Shown in pieces: positions 18,243-25,245 of a stretch of 64,000 bases of DNA. Every line of letters begins with the position of its first letter. Position 1 is the first letter of the stretch. The notes beneath the pieces are model-generated. The model saw only the letters and a list, made by a program, of their open reading frames with translations. It searched no databases and was not told the DNA's origin. The DNA is from an uncultured Bacteroidota bacterium. Its GTDB lineage: Bacteria > Bacteroidota > Bacteroidia > 2-12-FULL-35-15. Made by a program: the position numbers and the translations under genes. The DNA lies in assembly GCA_903847205.1 (NCBI GenBank), contig CAINDA010000064.1:186001-250000 (forward strand). Reading direction: 5' to 3'.

Positions 18243-18275
18243 AAAAAGCCATCTGCTTTTAGCGGATGGCTTTTT
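18243..18275 (-). terminator. Bidirectional-looking terminator
   Basis: AAAAAGCCATC pairs with GATGGCTTTTT around an 11-nt loop. It lies just beyond the 3' end of the minus-strand gene ending at 18292, and poly-A/poly-T flanks allow function on either strand. Confidence 0.8.
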
Positions 18276-18291
18276 AAACTTAAGAGGCGGG

Positions 18292-18615
18292 TTATTTTGA
18301 TTCTAATTGAACAACTATTTCGGAATAGGAAAAAGGCTCAATGTTAACTTTCATTTCATTATAGGAAACAAATGAAATAATTGCTTCCGTTTCTGAGGAT
18401 TTTATAATTGCGGAAAATTTTCCGTTTAAATCTGTATAAATAATTTTATCACCAATTTTAACAACAGCACCGGCAATTTCCTCACCGCTTATTTTGTCGA
18501 TTACTTTACCGGAAATTAATTTTGTACTGGCTTTCTCCTTATTGTTATCGGCATTTTCAGCAAATGCGGTGATTCCAATAATTATTAAACAAAAAATCAA
18601 AACAGCTCTTTTCAT
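18292..18615 (-). CDS. Small exported protein with carboxypeptidase-regulatory-like domain
   Basis: 107 residues: a signal peptide (about 1-20, RAVLIFCLIIIGITAFAE) and one beta-sandwich domain of the CarboxypepD_reg type. The hallmark run is SGKVIDKISGEEIAGAVVKI followed by IIYTDLNGKFSAII. In large proteins this domain precedes TonB receptors; here it stands alone, with no barrel or plug. It could be a periplasmic binding or signalling module. The upstream region holds five TTAA boxes, two pairs of them 11 bp apart, the densest such cluster in the window, so strong regulation is likely if the boxes are functional. Confidence 0.78.
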   Translation of the reverse strand: MKRAVLIFCLIIIGITAFAENADNNKEKASTKLISGKVIDKISGEEIAGAVVKIGDKIIYTDLNGKFSAIIKSSETEAIISFVSYNEMKVNIEPFSYSEIVVQLESK

Positions 18616-18681
18616 TCTTATAAATTTTGTTTCATAAAATTACTTTGGGGAATTGATTATATGGCTGCCAGAAACTTATTA

Positions 18682-18731
18682 ATACATTAAGGTTATGTTA
18701 AGGATGCTGGTTCATGTTAAGAAAACCTTAA
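18682..18731 (-). promoter_or_regulatory. Candidate Pho-box-like operator upstream of the CarboxypepD_reg gene
   Basis: On the minus strand TTAA begins at 18731 and 18720 (11 bp apart) and again at 18701 and 18690 (11 bp apart). The second pair reads CCTTAACATAACCTTAATGTA, close to the operator at 16839. A TATAAT-like run follows downstream. Function inferred. Confidence 0.4.
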
Positions 18732-18771
18732 ACAACTTAAAACCATTTCCTAAACGCGCCCACACAGAATT

Positions 18772-19824
18772 CTATATTTTATGACGGGAAATATGAAATG
18801 AATCCTGGTTTTTAAAATCGGGATGAAGAGTTTTTTTCCGACAGTGTTTTGCAATGATCATTTCAATTATCTGTTCTGTAACGTCAGGATAATTAACGGG
18901 TACAGCTTTACCATAAGCAAGCCAGTCCTTTATTATCCAATGATGTTTCTTTTTTAAACTTTTTATCACAGCCACTCCCATTGTTTTTAAAGTTGCAGCA
19001 TTGCACTGCTGCTCATACTGAGCTTTCATAGGAATAACCAAAAGTTTTTTCTTGAGATACAATGCTTCTGCCGGGGTTTCAAATCCTGCACCGCAGAGCA
19101 CACCGGTACTGGATGCAAGACTTTTAATAAATGCTTCATTATTGATGGGCTGAATTGTGACAACACCGCTTTTAGTGGTTTCTTTGCAATGTTTGCTGAA
19201 TACATCCCATTGAACATTTTTAAATTGTTCTAAATTTTTAATAAGACGTTCATCATTATAAGCCGGCAGATATACAGTATAGTGATTTTGTTTAACCGGT
19301 TTTAATTCACGGATTTCTTTTCGGATAACAGGAGTGAAAATATTTTTATCAAAATCAGAAAAATGAAAACCATATTGAGCAGTTGAAGGGGCGTAATGTT
19401 TTAATACTGCTTTTCCTAAAGCATTTTTCTTTTTCGGTTTCGGTGCATTTTTTGAAAGCACTGCACTTTGGTGGCTGAGAGCAATACATTGCAATTTTTT
19501 TTGTTTGCATGCCCATGATGTAATGGGTTCAAAATCGCTGATAATTAAATCGTATTTTTCTAAAGGAACTTTGTCAATATCATGCAGTAACTCTCGCAGA
19601 TCCATTTTCAAATAAGTGCTGACAAAATCAATCCCACCATTTTTTCCGAATACAAAACTCAGCCCTTTGAATTGGTATTTAACAGGAAAGGGCAGGCTGA
19701 CATCTGCCTGCATGCCGCTTACTAAAATATCTACTTCGCCTTTTTTTTGAAGTACGGGAACAATGTCTCTTGCACGGCTCAAATGCCCGTTGCCGGTACC
19801 TTGCACAGCATACAATATTTTCAT
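18772..19824 (-). CDS. GT28/MurG-like glycosyltransferase
   Basis: 350 residues with a GT-B layout. The N-terminal acceptor half starts with YAVQGTGNGHLSRARDI, the G-x-G-G/N-x-G-H loop of MurG, diacylglycerol glucosyltransferases and relatives. The C-terminal half has CGAGFETPAEALYLKKKLLV, the donor-sugar binding motif, followed by PMKAQYEQQCNA. No signal peptide; likely a peripheral inner-membrane enzyme. Its start overlaps the stop of the phosphoesterase gene by four bases (ATGA), so the two are translationally coupled. In bacteria that remodel lipids under phosphate shortage, a PlcP phospholipase works with a diacylglycerol glycosyltransferase (Agt); this pair fits that scheme, though the GT family differs from the one I recall. 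The acceptor is inferred. Confidence 0.75.
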   Translation of the reverse strand: MKILYAVQGTGNGHLSRARDIVPVLQKKGEVDILVSGMQADVSLPFPVKYQFKGLSFVFGKNGGIDFVSTYLKMDLRELLHDIDKVPLEKYDLIISDFEPITSWACKQKKLQCIALSHQSAVLSKNAPKPKKKNALGKAVLKHYAPSTAQYGFHFSDFDKNIFTPVIRKEIRELKPVKQNHYTVYLPAYNDERLIKNLEQFKNVQWDVFSKHCKETTKSGVVTIQPINNEAFIKSLASSTGVLCGAGFETPAEALYLKKKLLVIPMKAQYEQQCNAATLKTMGVAVIKSLKKKHHWIIKDWLAYGKAVPVNYPDVTEQIIEMIIAKHCRKKTLHPDFKNQDSFHISRHKI

Positions 19825-20672
19825 CCTTTTAACATGTTAAACTCCTGAATTAAATTTTCAAACAGCTGTGAGTTATTTAATGACACATGCTGCGGTTCGT
19901 TTAAATCAACCGCTTTTGCAAATTCATCTTCATGATATTTATAGATGCTCCATGCTCCGTTATTATATTCAAGTGCAGTAAGATTTTCAATCCAATCACC
20001 GGAATTTAAATACAGAATAGAACCTTTATCATTTTTCATTTCGCGAATTTCCGGCTGATGAATATGCCCGCATACAACATAATCATAACCGTTTGAAATA
20101 CCAATATCAGCAGCTGTCTGTTCAAAAGCGTTTGCATACTTAACGGCGCTTTTAACACTATTTTTTATTTTTTTTGAGAGTGATATTTTCCCCTTACCTA
20201 ATTTTTGAGAAATAAAATTTACTGCCCGATTGATGAGAATTAACAAATCATATCCCATTGCACCTAATTTTGTAAGCCACTTAGCATGCTGCATTGTTAC
20301 ATCAAATACATCGCCGTGAAAAAGCCAAGCCCGGCGCCCGTCAAGTTTCAATACTACTTTATTTACAATCTTCAGCGAGCCCATTTTAAAACCGACAAAC
20401 CGGCGAAGCATTTCATCGTGGTTGCCGGTTACATAATACACCTTTACATCTTTAGCTATTAATCCCGTAAGATGCTTTATTACCTGCATGTGACTGGAGG
20501 GCCAATAACGTTTACTGAACTGCCAGATGTCAATAATATCACCGTTGAGTACAACCTTTTTAGGTTTTATACTTTTTAAATACTGAAGCAGTTCTTTTGC
20601 ATGACAGCCGTAAGTACCCAAATGTATATCCGATATCACAACCAGTTCTACCTCTCTTTTTTTTGTTTTCAT
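19821..20672 (-). CDS. plcP: PlcP-like calcineurin-fold phosphoesterase (putative phospholipase C)
   Basis: 283 residues from the ATG at 20672; starting at 20717 would add 15 residues overlapping the previous gene. The dinuclear metal motifs are all present: VISDIHLGTYG (D-x-H), LNGDIIDIW (G-D), TGNHDEMLRRF (G-N-H-D), FHGDVFD (His) and CGHIHQPE (G-H-x-H). The stretches YWPSSHMQVIKHL and YLNSGDWIENLTA, and the overall pattern, resemble rhizobial PlcP (SMc00171 type), which cleaves phosphatidylcholine and related lipids during phosphate starvation, more than LpxH. LpxH-type hydrolase remains the main alternative. It lies between a SpoIIE phosphatase and a coupled glycosyltransferase. Confidence 0.7.
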   Translation of the reverse strand: MKTKKREVELVVISDIHLGTYGCHAKELLQYLKSIKPKKVVLNGDIIDIWQFSKRYWPSSHMQVIKHLTGLIAKDVKVYYVTGNHDEMLRRFVGFKMGSLKIVNKVVLKLDGRRAWLFHGDVFDVTMQHAKWLTKLGAMGYDLLILINRAVNFISQKLGKGKISLSKKIKNSVKSAVKYANAFEQTAADIGISNGYDYVVCGHIHQPEIREMKNDKGSILYLNSGDWIENLTALEYNNGAWSIYKYHEDEFAKAVDLNEPQHVSLNNSQLFENLIQEFNMLKG

Positions 20673-20692
20673 AGTTTTTTGTGCAAGCTGAT

Positions 20693-21547
20693 TTACAATC
20701 TTATCCCAAGTACACAAACATCGTCTGTTTGTTTATTGCTGCTTTTCCATTCGTTGAAAATTGATGTTAGTACAGTTTTTTGAACATCAGCTGGAAAAGA
20801 ATATATGTCGTTTAAATGCTCATGTAATTTTTTGATTGTCATTTTTTTATTTTTTTTTCCGCCGAACTGATCTTGAAAACCATCTGAAGTCATATATACC
20901 ATTGAATCTTTAGAAAGTATAATTTTCTGTTCCTCGTAAATTCGATTTTTTTCTATCTGCCATCCGCCCACCGGATAATTATGCCCTTTAATTATTTCTA
21001 TTCCATTTTTATTTACAATAATAATTTTACCTCTTGCGCCAGCAAAACGAAGCTCCCTGGTTTTGCTGTTAAATGCAGCTAATGAAATTTCCATCCAATC
21101 ATTATTCACTTCTTGTTCTGTAAACATGTGAAATGCTTCTATCCATTTCTTATCAATATGTTCCAGCATTCTTCCGAGGTTATCAATGTCCTTCCCAAAA
21201 ACAACATAATTCAAGTAGCTGATGCCAAGAACTGACAACATGGCTCCTGATACCCCATGACCTGTGCAGTCGGCGAGAGCGAAGACCGACCAGTCGTTTT
21301 TTTGAGCTATCCAGTAGAAATCACCTCCTATTATATTCTGCGGCTGATATATTACAAAGTATTCATTGAAGATGCGTTCAAAATGGCGCATTTGCGGAAG
21401 GAGCGCTTGCTGAATAGTTGCGGCATAATTTACGCTGTCGAACATATCTTTATTGATGCCGTAGAGCTGGAGATATTTATTTCGCAGTTCGGAAGAATCT
21501 ATAGAATCAACTCGCTGCATCGGCTCGTCTAAATATTTTGAAATCAT
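20693..21547 (-). CDS. SpoIIE-type PP2C serine phosphatase
   Basis: 284 residues. The catalytic domain (about 65-284) has IIGGDFYWI, ALADCTGHGVSGAMLSVLG and MTSDGFQDQFGG, the Asp-based metal sites of the PP2C/SpoIIE family. The first 60 residues form a short helical lead with no PAS, GAF or receiver domain. The stop is 20 nt before the phosphoesterase start, so phosphatase, PlcP-like enzyme and glycosyltransferase form a three-gene operon. Phosphatases of this type reset anti-sigma antagonists or SiaC-like proteins. A SiaB-SiaC pair is encoded at 54 kb without a linked phosphatase, making this a possible distant partner. Confidence 0.88.
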   Translation of the reverse strand: MISKYLDEPMQRVDSIDSSELRNKYLQLYGINKDMFDSVNYAATIQQALLPQMRHFERIFNEYFVIYQPQNIIGGDFYWIAQKNDWSVFALADCTGHGVSGAMLSVLGISYLNYVVFGKDIDNLGRMLEHIDKKWIEAFHMFTEQEVNNDWMEISLAAFNSKTRELRFAGARGKIIIVNKNGIEIIKGHNYPVGGWQIEKNRIYEEQKIILSKDSMVYMTSDGFQDQFGGKKNKKMTIKKLHEHLNDIYSFPADVQKTVLTSIFNEWKSSNKQTDDVCVLGIRL

Positions 21548-21573
21548 AAAACAATTTTTTTAGTTTCATATTA

Positions 21574-21618
21574 CAAAATAAGGCGATGTATATCAATTGT
21601 AGTTTAACTAATGATTAA
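21574..21618 (-). promoter_or_regulatory. Candidate Pho-box-like operator and promoter of the SpoIIE-plcP-glycosyltransferase operon
   Basis: Minus-strand CCTTAATCATTAGTTAAAC has TTAA at 21618 and 21607, exactly 11 bp apart. A near-consensus -7 box TTATTTTG ends at 21574, 33 bp after the second TTAA, as in the TonB-receptor promoter. Function inferred. Confidence 0.4.
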
Positions 21619-21738
21619 GGAATGATTATATATTTTATAGGAAACAGCAGACAGCGGGGATAATTTTTAAAAAAATCATTTGAGTTTAATACTTAAACTA
21701 ACAATTGTCTGCTATGAAAATTAATTATTATTTCAAAG

Positions 21739-21776
21739 AAAAAGGTTCATCCCAATAATGAAATGAACCCCTTTTT
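21739..21776 (-). terminator. Terminator downstream of the Lys-rich gene
   Basis: AAAAAGGTTCAT pairs with ATGAACCCCTTTTT with one bulge; poly-T on both strands. It follows the minus-strand gene that ends at 21880, or at 21812 if read through the -1 frame. Confidence 0.6.
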
Positions 21777-21811
21777 TATTAAATATTACACAAATAAAAT
21801 AAAGAAATTTT

Positions 21812-22134
21812 TTATTTTTCGTACGCCTTTACAAGTTCTTTCTTTGACTCAGCTGAACTTTTATGGGCGGTCTTTTTCTTTATTTCGCCTTTTTTATTGA
21901 TTGTTTGGTCACTATTTTTTTATGGGAAATTTTCGCTGGTTCCTTTTTCGCCGGTTTTTTTTCTTCTAAAGATTTTGCAACTGCTTTTGCAATTATTTTG
22001 CTTGCCTCTTTAACCGCTTTACGTATTTTTTTTGTTTCAGCTTTAGTAGTGGATTTCACAAAAGCATCAATCAGTACTTCAAGTTTTTCCTTTAAGTGCT
22101 TTTTCACAGGTTCTTTTTCTTGCGGCATTGGCAT
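21812..22134 (-). CDS. Lys/Ala-rich basic small protein, possible -1 frameshift product
   Basis: In the starting frame the product is 84 residues, ending at a TAA at 21880-21882. It is strongly basic, with a helical core (EVLIDAFVKSTTKAETKKI, then AVKEASKIIAKAVAKSLEE) and a Lys-rich tail. That core is clearly paralogous to residues 15-60 of the protein at 24661. The heptamer A AAA AAG lies in register just before the stop; slipping to -1 adds GEIKKKTAHK and 15 more Lys-rich residues, giving 107 residues ending at 21812. The added part resembles the paralogue's KQSLKGETKVVKVRK, so it looks like real coding sequence. Either programmed frameshifting or a one-base indel explains this. Function unknown; DNA or granule binding is conceivable from charge. 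Confidence 0.65.
21889..21895 (-). promoter_or_regulatory. In-frame A AAA AAG slippery heptamer
   Basis: Minus-strand AAAAAAG is positioned as X XXY YYZ relative to the zero frame of the Lys-rich gene, the classic strong -1 frameshift site known from dnaX. The zero-frame stop is two codons further on. No stem-loop was confirmed downstream. Confidence 0.5.
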
Positions 22135-22368
22135 ATTCAGTTAATTTATAAATGTTTGGTTTTCAAAGTAAAGATAATAAAAAATGTTTTTCATGCAAAT
22201 TCGGGCATAATGCTTTGATTCAAGATTTCAAAAAGCGGGATTCTAAATATTGATCTGAGAACATTAAAAACAAAAAGCATTTATATAATAATTCCTTAAC
22301 TATTGCATTAGTTTGGCAGCTGCAACACTGATTAGCTTTGCCGAAAATATAAAATACAATATAAATTT

Positions 22369-23001
22369 ATGACACTATCTTTTTTTATCGGCAGTTTTGT
22401 TTCCCTTTTTGCATTGATTAACCCATTAAGTGCACTTCCTGTTTTTATTTCTTTAACTGCGAATCATGATTCGGTTTGGCGAAATAAACAAATCAGAAAA
22501 ACATGTTTGTATATTACTATCATATGCGTTTGCTCATATCTGGCGGGATCATCTATACTTGGCTTTTTTGGAATCTCCATAAATGCATTGAAAATTGCAG
22601 GGGGAATTGTTATTTCCCGATCAGGTTTTCTGCTGCTAAATGCTAAACATAAAAAAGATATTAAGGGAAAAATAAAACAGGAATCTTTGGAAAAAGAAGA
22701 CATTGCTTTCAGTCCTTTAGCAATGCCTCTTTTAGCAGGCCCTGGTTCCATTTCTTTATTAATTAATATGTCAATTGAAAATACCGCGTTTGATAAAAGG
22801 GCAGCAATTATGGCAGCAATAGTTTGCGTGGCTTTATGTATTTATGTAATTTTTTCAATAGCACCAAGAATACTCAGATACACCGGAGAAACGGGATTAA
22901 AATCAATGTCAAAGATTATGGGTTTTTTGGTATTGGCAATTGGGATAGAAATGATTTCGGCAAGTGTAATTAATATGCTTCTGCCATTATTAAAGCATTG
23001 A
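22369..23001 (+). CDS. MarC-family integral membrane protein
   Basis: 210 residues with six predicted membrane segments. Family features are FVSLFALINPLSALPVFISL at residues 9-28 and SPLAMPLLAGPGSISLLINM near 115-134, a repeated N-P-x-x-x-x-P / P-x-x-x-G-P-G architecture, plus a C-terminal segment with GLKSMSKIMGFLVLAIGIEM. MarC/YhgN proteins are poorly characterised inner-membrane proteins; a transport role has been suggested but not settled. It has its own upstream region and is the first plus-strand gene of a set leading to the Crp-type regulator 70 nt downstream. Confidence 0.88.
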   Translation: MTLSFFIGSFVSLFALINPLSALPVFISLTANHDSVWRNKQIRKTCLYITIICVCSYLAGSSILGFFGISINALKIAGGIVISRSGFLLLNAKHKKDIKGKIKQESLEKEDIAFSPLAMPLLAGPGSISLLINMSIENTAFDKRAAIMAAIVCVALCIYVIFSIAPRILRYTGETGLKSMSKIMGFLVLAIGIEMISASVINMLLPLLKH

Positions 23002-23030
23002 TTTCTGTGTAGAAAACTTATTTAATACAT

Positions 23031-23055
23031 TTACATTATATTAGATGTAATGTAA
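23031..23055. promoter_or_regulatory. Inverted repeat upstream of the Crp-family gene
   Basis: TTACATTA and TAATGTAA form perfect 8-bp arms around a 9-bp spacer, ending 16 nt before the start codon. Its size is reasonable for a dimeric regulator, so autoregulation by the Crp-type protein is possible. Confidence 0.4.
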
Positions 23056-23071
23056 AAAAAAGCACCCCCAA

Positions 23072-23644
23072 ATGACAGAACTTGAACAATATATTAAATC
23101 TTATTTTGGAGTAATTCGGTCGGACGAATTGGAAATAATCGGTTCTCTCTTCAAACCAAAAACAATTAAAAAAGGCGGATTTTTTTTAAAATCAGGAAGG
23201 CCTTGTGATAATCTGAGCTTTATACAATCGGGATTTTTAAGGATTTTTGCTGCAACAGCCGACAAAGAAGTAACACAATGGATATCGGCAAAAGGTTATT
23301 TTGTTACCGACCTTTCTGGTTTTATTTTTGAAAAGCCTGCACGCTGGTCAATCCAAGCATTGATTGACACCGATCTATATTCAATCAGCAGAGAAGACTA
23401 TAACAAAATCGGCAAATTAATTCCTCAATGGCATGAACTTGAAAAACTTTTTATTGCCCGTTGTTTTACTGTTTTGGAAGACCGAATATTTGGCCACCTT
23501 TCTATGACAGCCGAAGAAAGATATAATTTCTTTTTTGAGCATAATAGAGAGCTGTTTAATCAAGTTCCATTGCAATATATTGCTTCGATGCTTGGAATGA
23601 CTCCCGAAACCTTTAGCAGGGTGAGAAAAAAAACCATTTCTTAA
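23072..23644 (+). CDS. Crp/Fnr-family transcriptional regulator
   Basis: 190 residues. A cyclic-nucleotide-binding-like beta-barrel (about 20-120) has KKGGFFLKSGRPCDNLSFIQ and GFLRIFAATADKEVTQWIS. A long dimer helix follows, then a short HTH (about 150-188) with YNFFFEHNRELFNQVPLQYI and SMLGMTPETFSRVRKK. The cAMP-binding Arg-Ser of E. coli Crp is absent, as in most Bacteroidota members of this type, so the ligand is unknown. No Fnr-type Cys cluster is present. These regulators commonly control an adjacent gene, here the SRPBCC protein 121 nt downstream. A palindrome lies just upstream of its own start. Confidence 0.88.
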   Translation: MTELEQYIKSYFGVIRSDELEIIGSLFKPKTIKKGGFFLKSGRPCDNLSFIQSGFLRIFAATADKEVTQWISAKGYFVTDLSGFIFEKPARWSIQALIDTDLYSISREDYNKIGKLIPQWHELEKLFIARCFTVLEDRIFGHLSMTAEERYNFFFEHNRELFNQVPLQYIASMLGMTPETFSRVRKKTIS

Positions 23645-23765
23645 TTTCTTGATTTATATCAAGAGCAATATGCCGGCTGCATTAGATCTTTGTGATGTTA
23701 ATTAAATGAAACAAAACGAGGTATAGTCAATAATTTTATTTGTCACATTATTAAATGCAGCAGCC

Positions 23766-24203
23766 ATGGCCAAAGAAATTAAAACAGAAATTCTAATAAA
23801 TGCAGCACCCGAAAAAATTTGGGCGGTGCTTACTGATTTTGATAATTATCCGAATTGGAATCCATTTATAAAATCAATTACCGGAGATATTGCTGTTGGA
23901 AATAGAATAACCGCTAGACTTGAACCACCGGAAGCAAAAGGAATGACTTTTAAACCAAAGATACTTACCTATGAAATAAATAAAGAGTTCCGATGGCTCG
24001 GACATTTATTGTTTCCAGGGCTATTTGACGGAGAACATAAATTTGAACTTATTGATAATGGAAACGGAACAGCAACTTTTAGACAAAGTGAAAAATTCAA
24101 AGGAATACTTGTTCCATTATTCAAGAAAATGCTGGATATAAACACAACTAACGGCTTCAATCTGATGAACAAAAGACTTAAAGAATTAGCTGAAAAGAAA
24201 TAA
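23766..24203 (+). CDS. SRPBCC-fold (START-like) protein
   Basis: 145 residues forming one helix-grip domain: EILINAAPEKIWAVLTDFDN at the N-terminus with YPNWNPFIKSITGDIAVGNR following, central strands RLEPPEAKGMTFKPKIL, and a C-terminal helix NLMNKRLKELAEK. SRPBCC proteins bind hydrophobic ligands in a cavity; this subtype (YPNWNPF signature) is widespread and uncharacterised, sometimes annotated polyketide cyclase-like. It follows the Crp-type regulator in the same direction and is its most likely target. No catalytic residue can be named. Confidence 0.85.
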   Translation: MAKEIKTEILINAAPEKIWAVLTDFDNYPNWNPFIKSITGDIAVGNRITARLEPPEAKGMTFKPKILTYEINKEFRWLGHLLFPGLFDGEHKFELIDNGNGTATFRQSEKFKGILVPLFKKMLDINTTNGFNLMNKRLKELAEKK

Positions 24204-24231
24204 ACAACAAGAGATGAAGATTTTTTATTTA

Positions 24232-24624
24232 TTAATGACGCAGATTAGCCTGATAACTAAAATCTTTTCCTGAAAAATAAAAAACTACTTTATTATTTGC
24301 AGCGTTTTTATTCGAAAGCCCTCTCATTATAATATGTTCTGTAGTTTGTAAATGAAGATAATCATCTAATCTAATTACGCCGGGACATAACGTTTTTTTA
24401 AAATAGCCTATTTTTAAATGATTTCTGAATTGTTCAATATCTTTTTCTGCGTCTGATGTTTTTATAACAATTAAGTCGGGATTAGCGTTTTTCACTTTAT
24501 TTAAAGCATCACTTAAATTTCCGGATTTCATAGTTTCAAATCCATTCCTTGATAAATCTATTGCAGCCGATTCAAGTTCTTTAGCATTATCAAATACTAA
24601 TAAAACATTCTGGATGGTTTTCAT
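24232..24624 (-). CDS. Degenerate response-regulator receiver-like protein
   Basis: 130 residues. The fold pattern of a receiver domain is visible: NVLLVFDNAKELESAAIDLS, FETMKSGNLSDALNKVKNAN, then PDLIVIKTSDAE, where functional receivers have PDLIVLDVMMP. The phospho-acceptor Asp is replaced by Lys and the acidic pair after strand 1 is reduced to one Asp. After about residue 75 the similarity fades and the C-terminus (NNKVVFYFSGKDFSYQANLR) is unlike any receiver. This suggests a phosphorylation-independent pseudo-receiver. It shares the minus strand with the Lys-rich gene 36 nt upstream and may be co-transcribed. Confidence 0.65.
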   Translation of the reverse strand: MKTIQNVLLVFDNAKELESAAIDLSRNGFETMKSGNLSDALNKVKNANPDLIVIKTSDAEKDIEQFRNHLKIGYFKKTLCPGVIRLDDYLHLQTTEHIIMRGLSNKNAANNKVVFYFSGKDFSYQANLRH

Positions 24625-24660
24625 TATTATTGTTTTGAAGTATAAATTTATATATAAAAA

Positions 24661-25071
24661 TCAATGAGCTCTTCTTTCAATAGGCCGATTAATGATTAAG
24701 TGATTCTTTTCCCATTCGGCCGCTAAAATTTTTTTTGAGACCGCAGTTTTTAATGACTTTTCTTTCAGCGGATTTAATTTTCTGACCTTTACTACCTTTG
24801 TTTCACCTTTTAAACTTTGTTTAATAACAACTTCCATTACTGCTTTATCTATCGGATTTTTCTTCTTAACATCCACTTTTTTTAAAGATATATTTTCAGG
24901 ATTCTCTTTTAATGATTTAACAACTGCTTTTGCAACCATCCTGGATGCTTCCTTTACAGATTTATTAATTTTTTTAGTATCCATTGCTGTTGTTGATTTT
25001 ACAAAAGCATGGAGGAGAACCGCTATTTTTTTCTGAAGATTTCTTTTTAAGAATTCGGATATCATTTCCAT
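24661..25071 (-). CDS. Lys/Ala-rich basic protein, paralogue of the one at 21812
   Basis: 136 residues, highly basic. Residues 8-60 (NLQKKIAVLLHAFVKSTTAM, then SVKEASRMVAKAVVKSLKEN) align without gaps with the protein encoded at 21812-22134, so the pair arose by duplication. The C-terminal half (VIKQSLKGETKVVKVRKL, then KTAVSKKILAAEW) also resembles the -1 frame extension of that paralogue. No signal peptide or membrane segment. The central V-K-E-A-S-x-x-x-A-K-A-V helix is amphipathic. I recognise no named family. Such basic helical proteins include histone-like and granule-associated proteins; a phasin-like gene is next door, making the latter worth testing. Confidence 0.7.
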   Translation of the reverse strand: MEMISEFLKRNLQKKIAVLLHAFVKSTTAMDTKKINKSVKEASRMVAKAVVKSLKENPENISLKKVDVKKKNPIDKAVMEVVIKQSLKGETKVVKVRKLNPLKEKSLKTAVSKKILAAEWEKNHLIINRPIERRAH

Positions 25072-25158
25072 ATTTTTGCTTTGATAGATTTCATTGACAC
25101 CATTCTATGCCCCAGTAATCTGCAGTATGAATGAACTAAATAATTGGAAACTTTATGA

Positions 25159-25201
25159 GTTTCTGCTTTCAGCTTCACTTCCGAAAGCAGAAACATTTTT
25201 T
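25159..25201 (+). terminator. Plus-oriented hairpin with T-tract, no plus-strand gene before it
   Basis: GTTTCTGCTTTC pairs perfectly with GAAAGCAGAAAC around 12 nt and is followed on the plus strand by ATTTTTT. Both flanking genes are on the minus strand and neither ends pointing into it on the plus strand, so it could terminate a small plus-strand RNA, or serve the minus-strand gene ending at 25246. Confidence 0.45.
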
Positions 25202-25245
25202 GGCGTATTGATTAAAAAATATTCGACCCGTGTTGTAAACCTTTT

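Noticed and set aside
21863-22144. Plus-strand 93-residue hydrophobic ORF
   Set aside because: It is the complement of the Lys-rich gene; poly-Lys codons read backwards give Phe/Leu-rich false membrane proteins.
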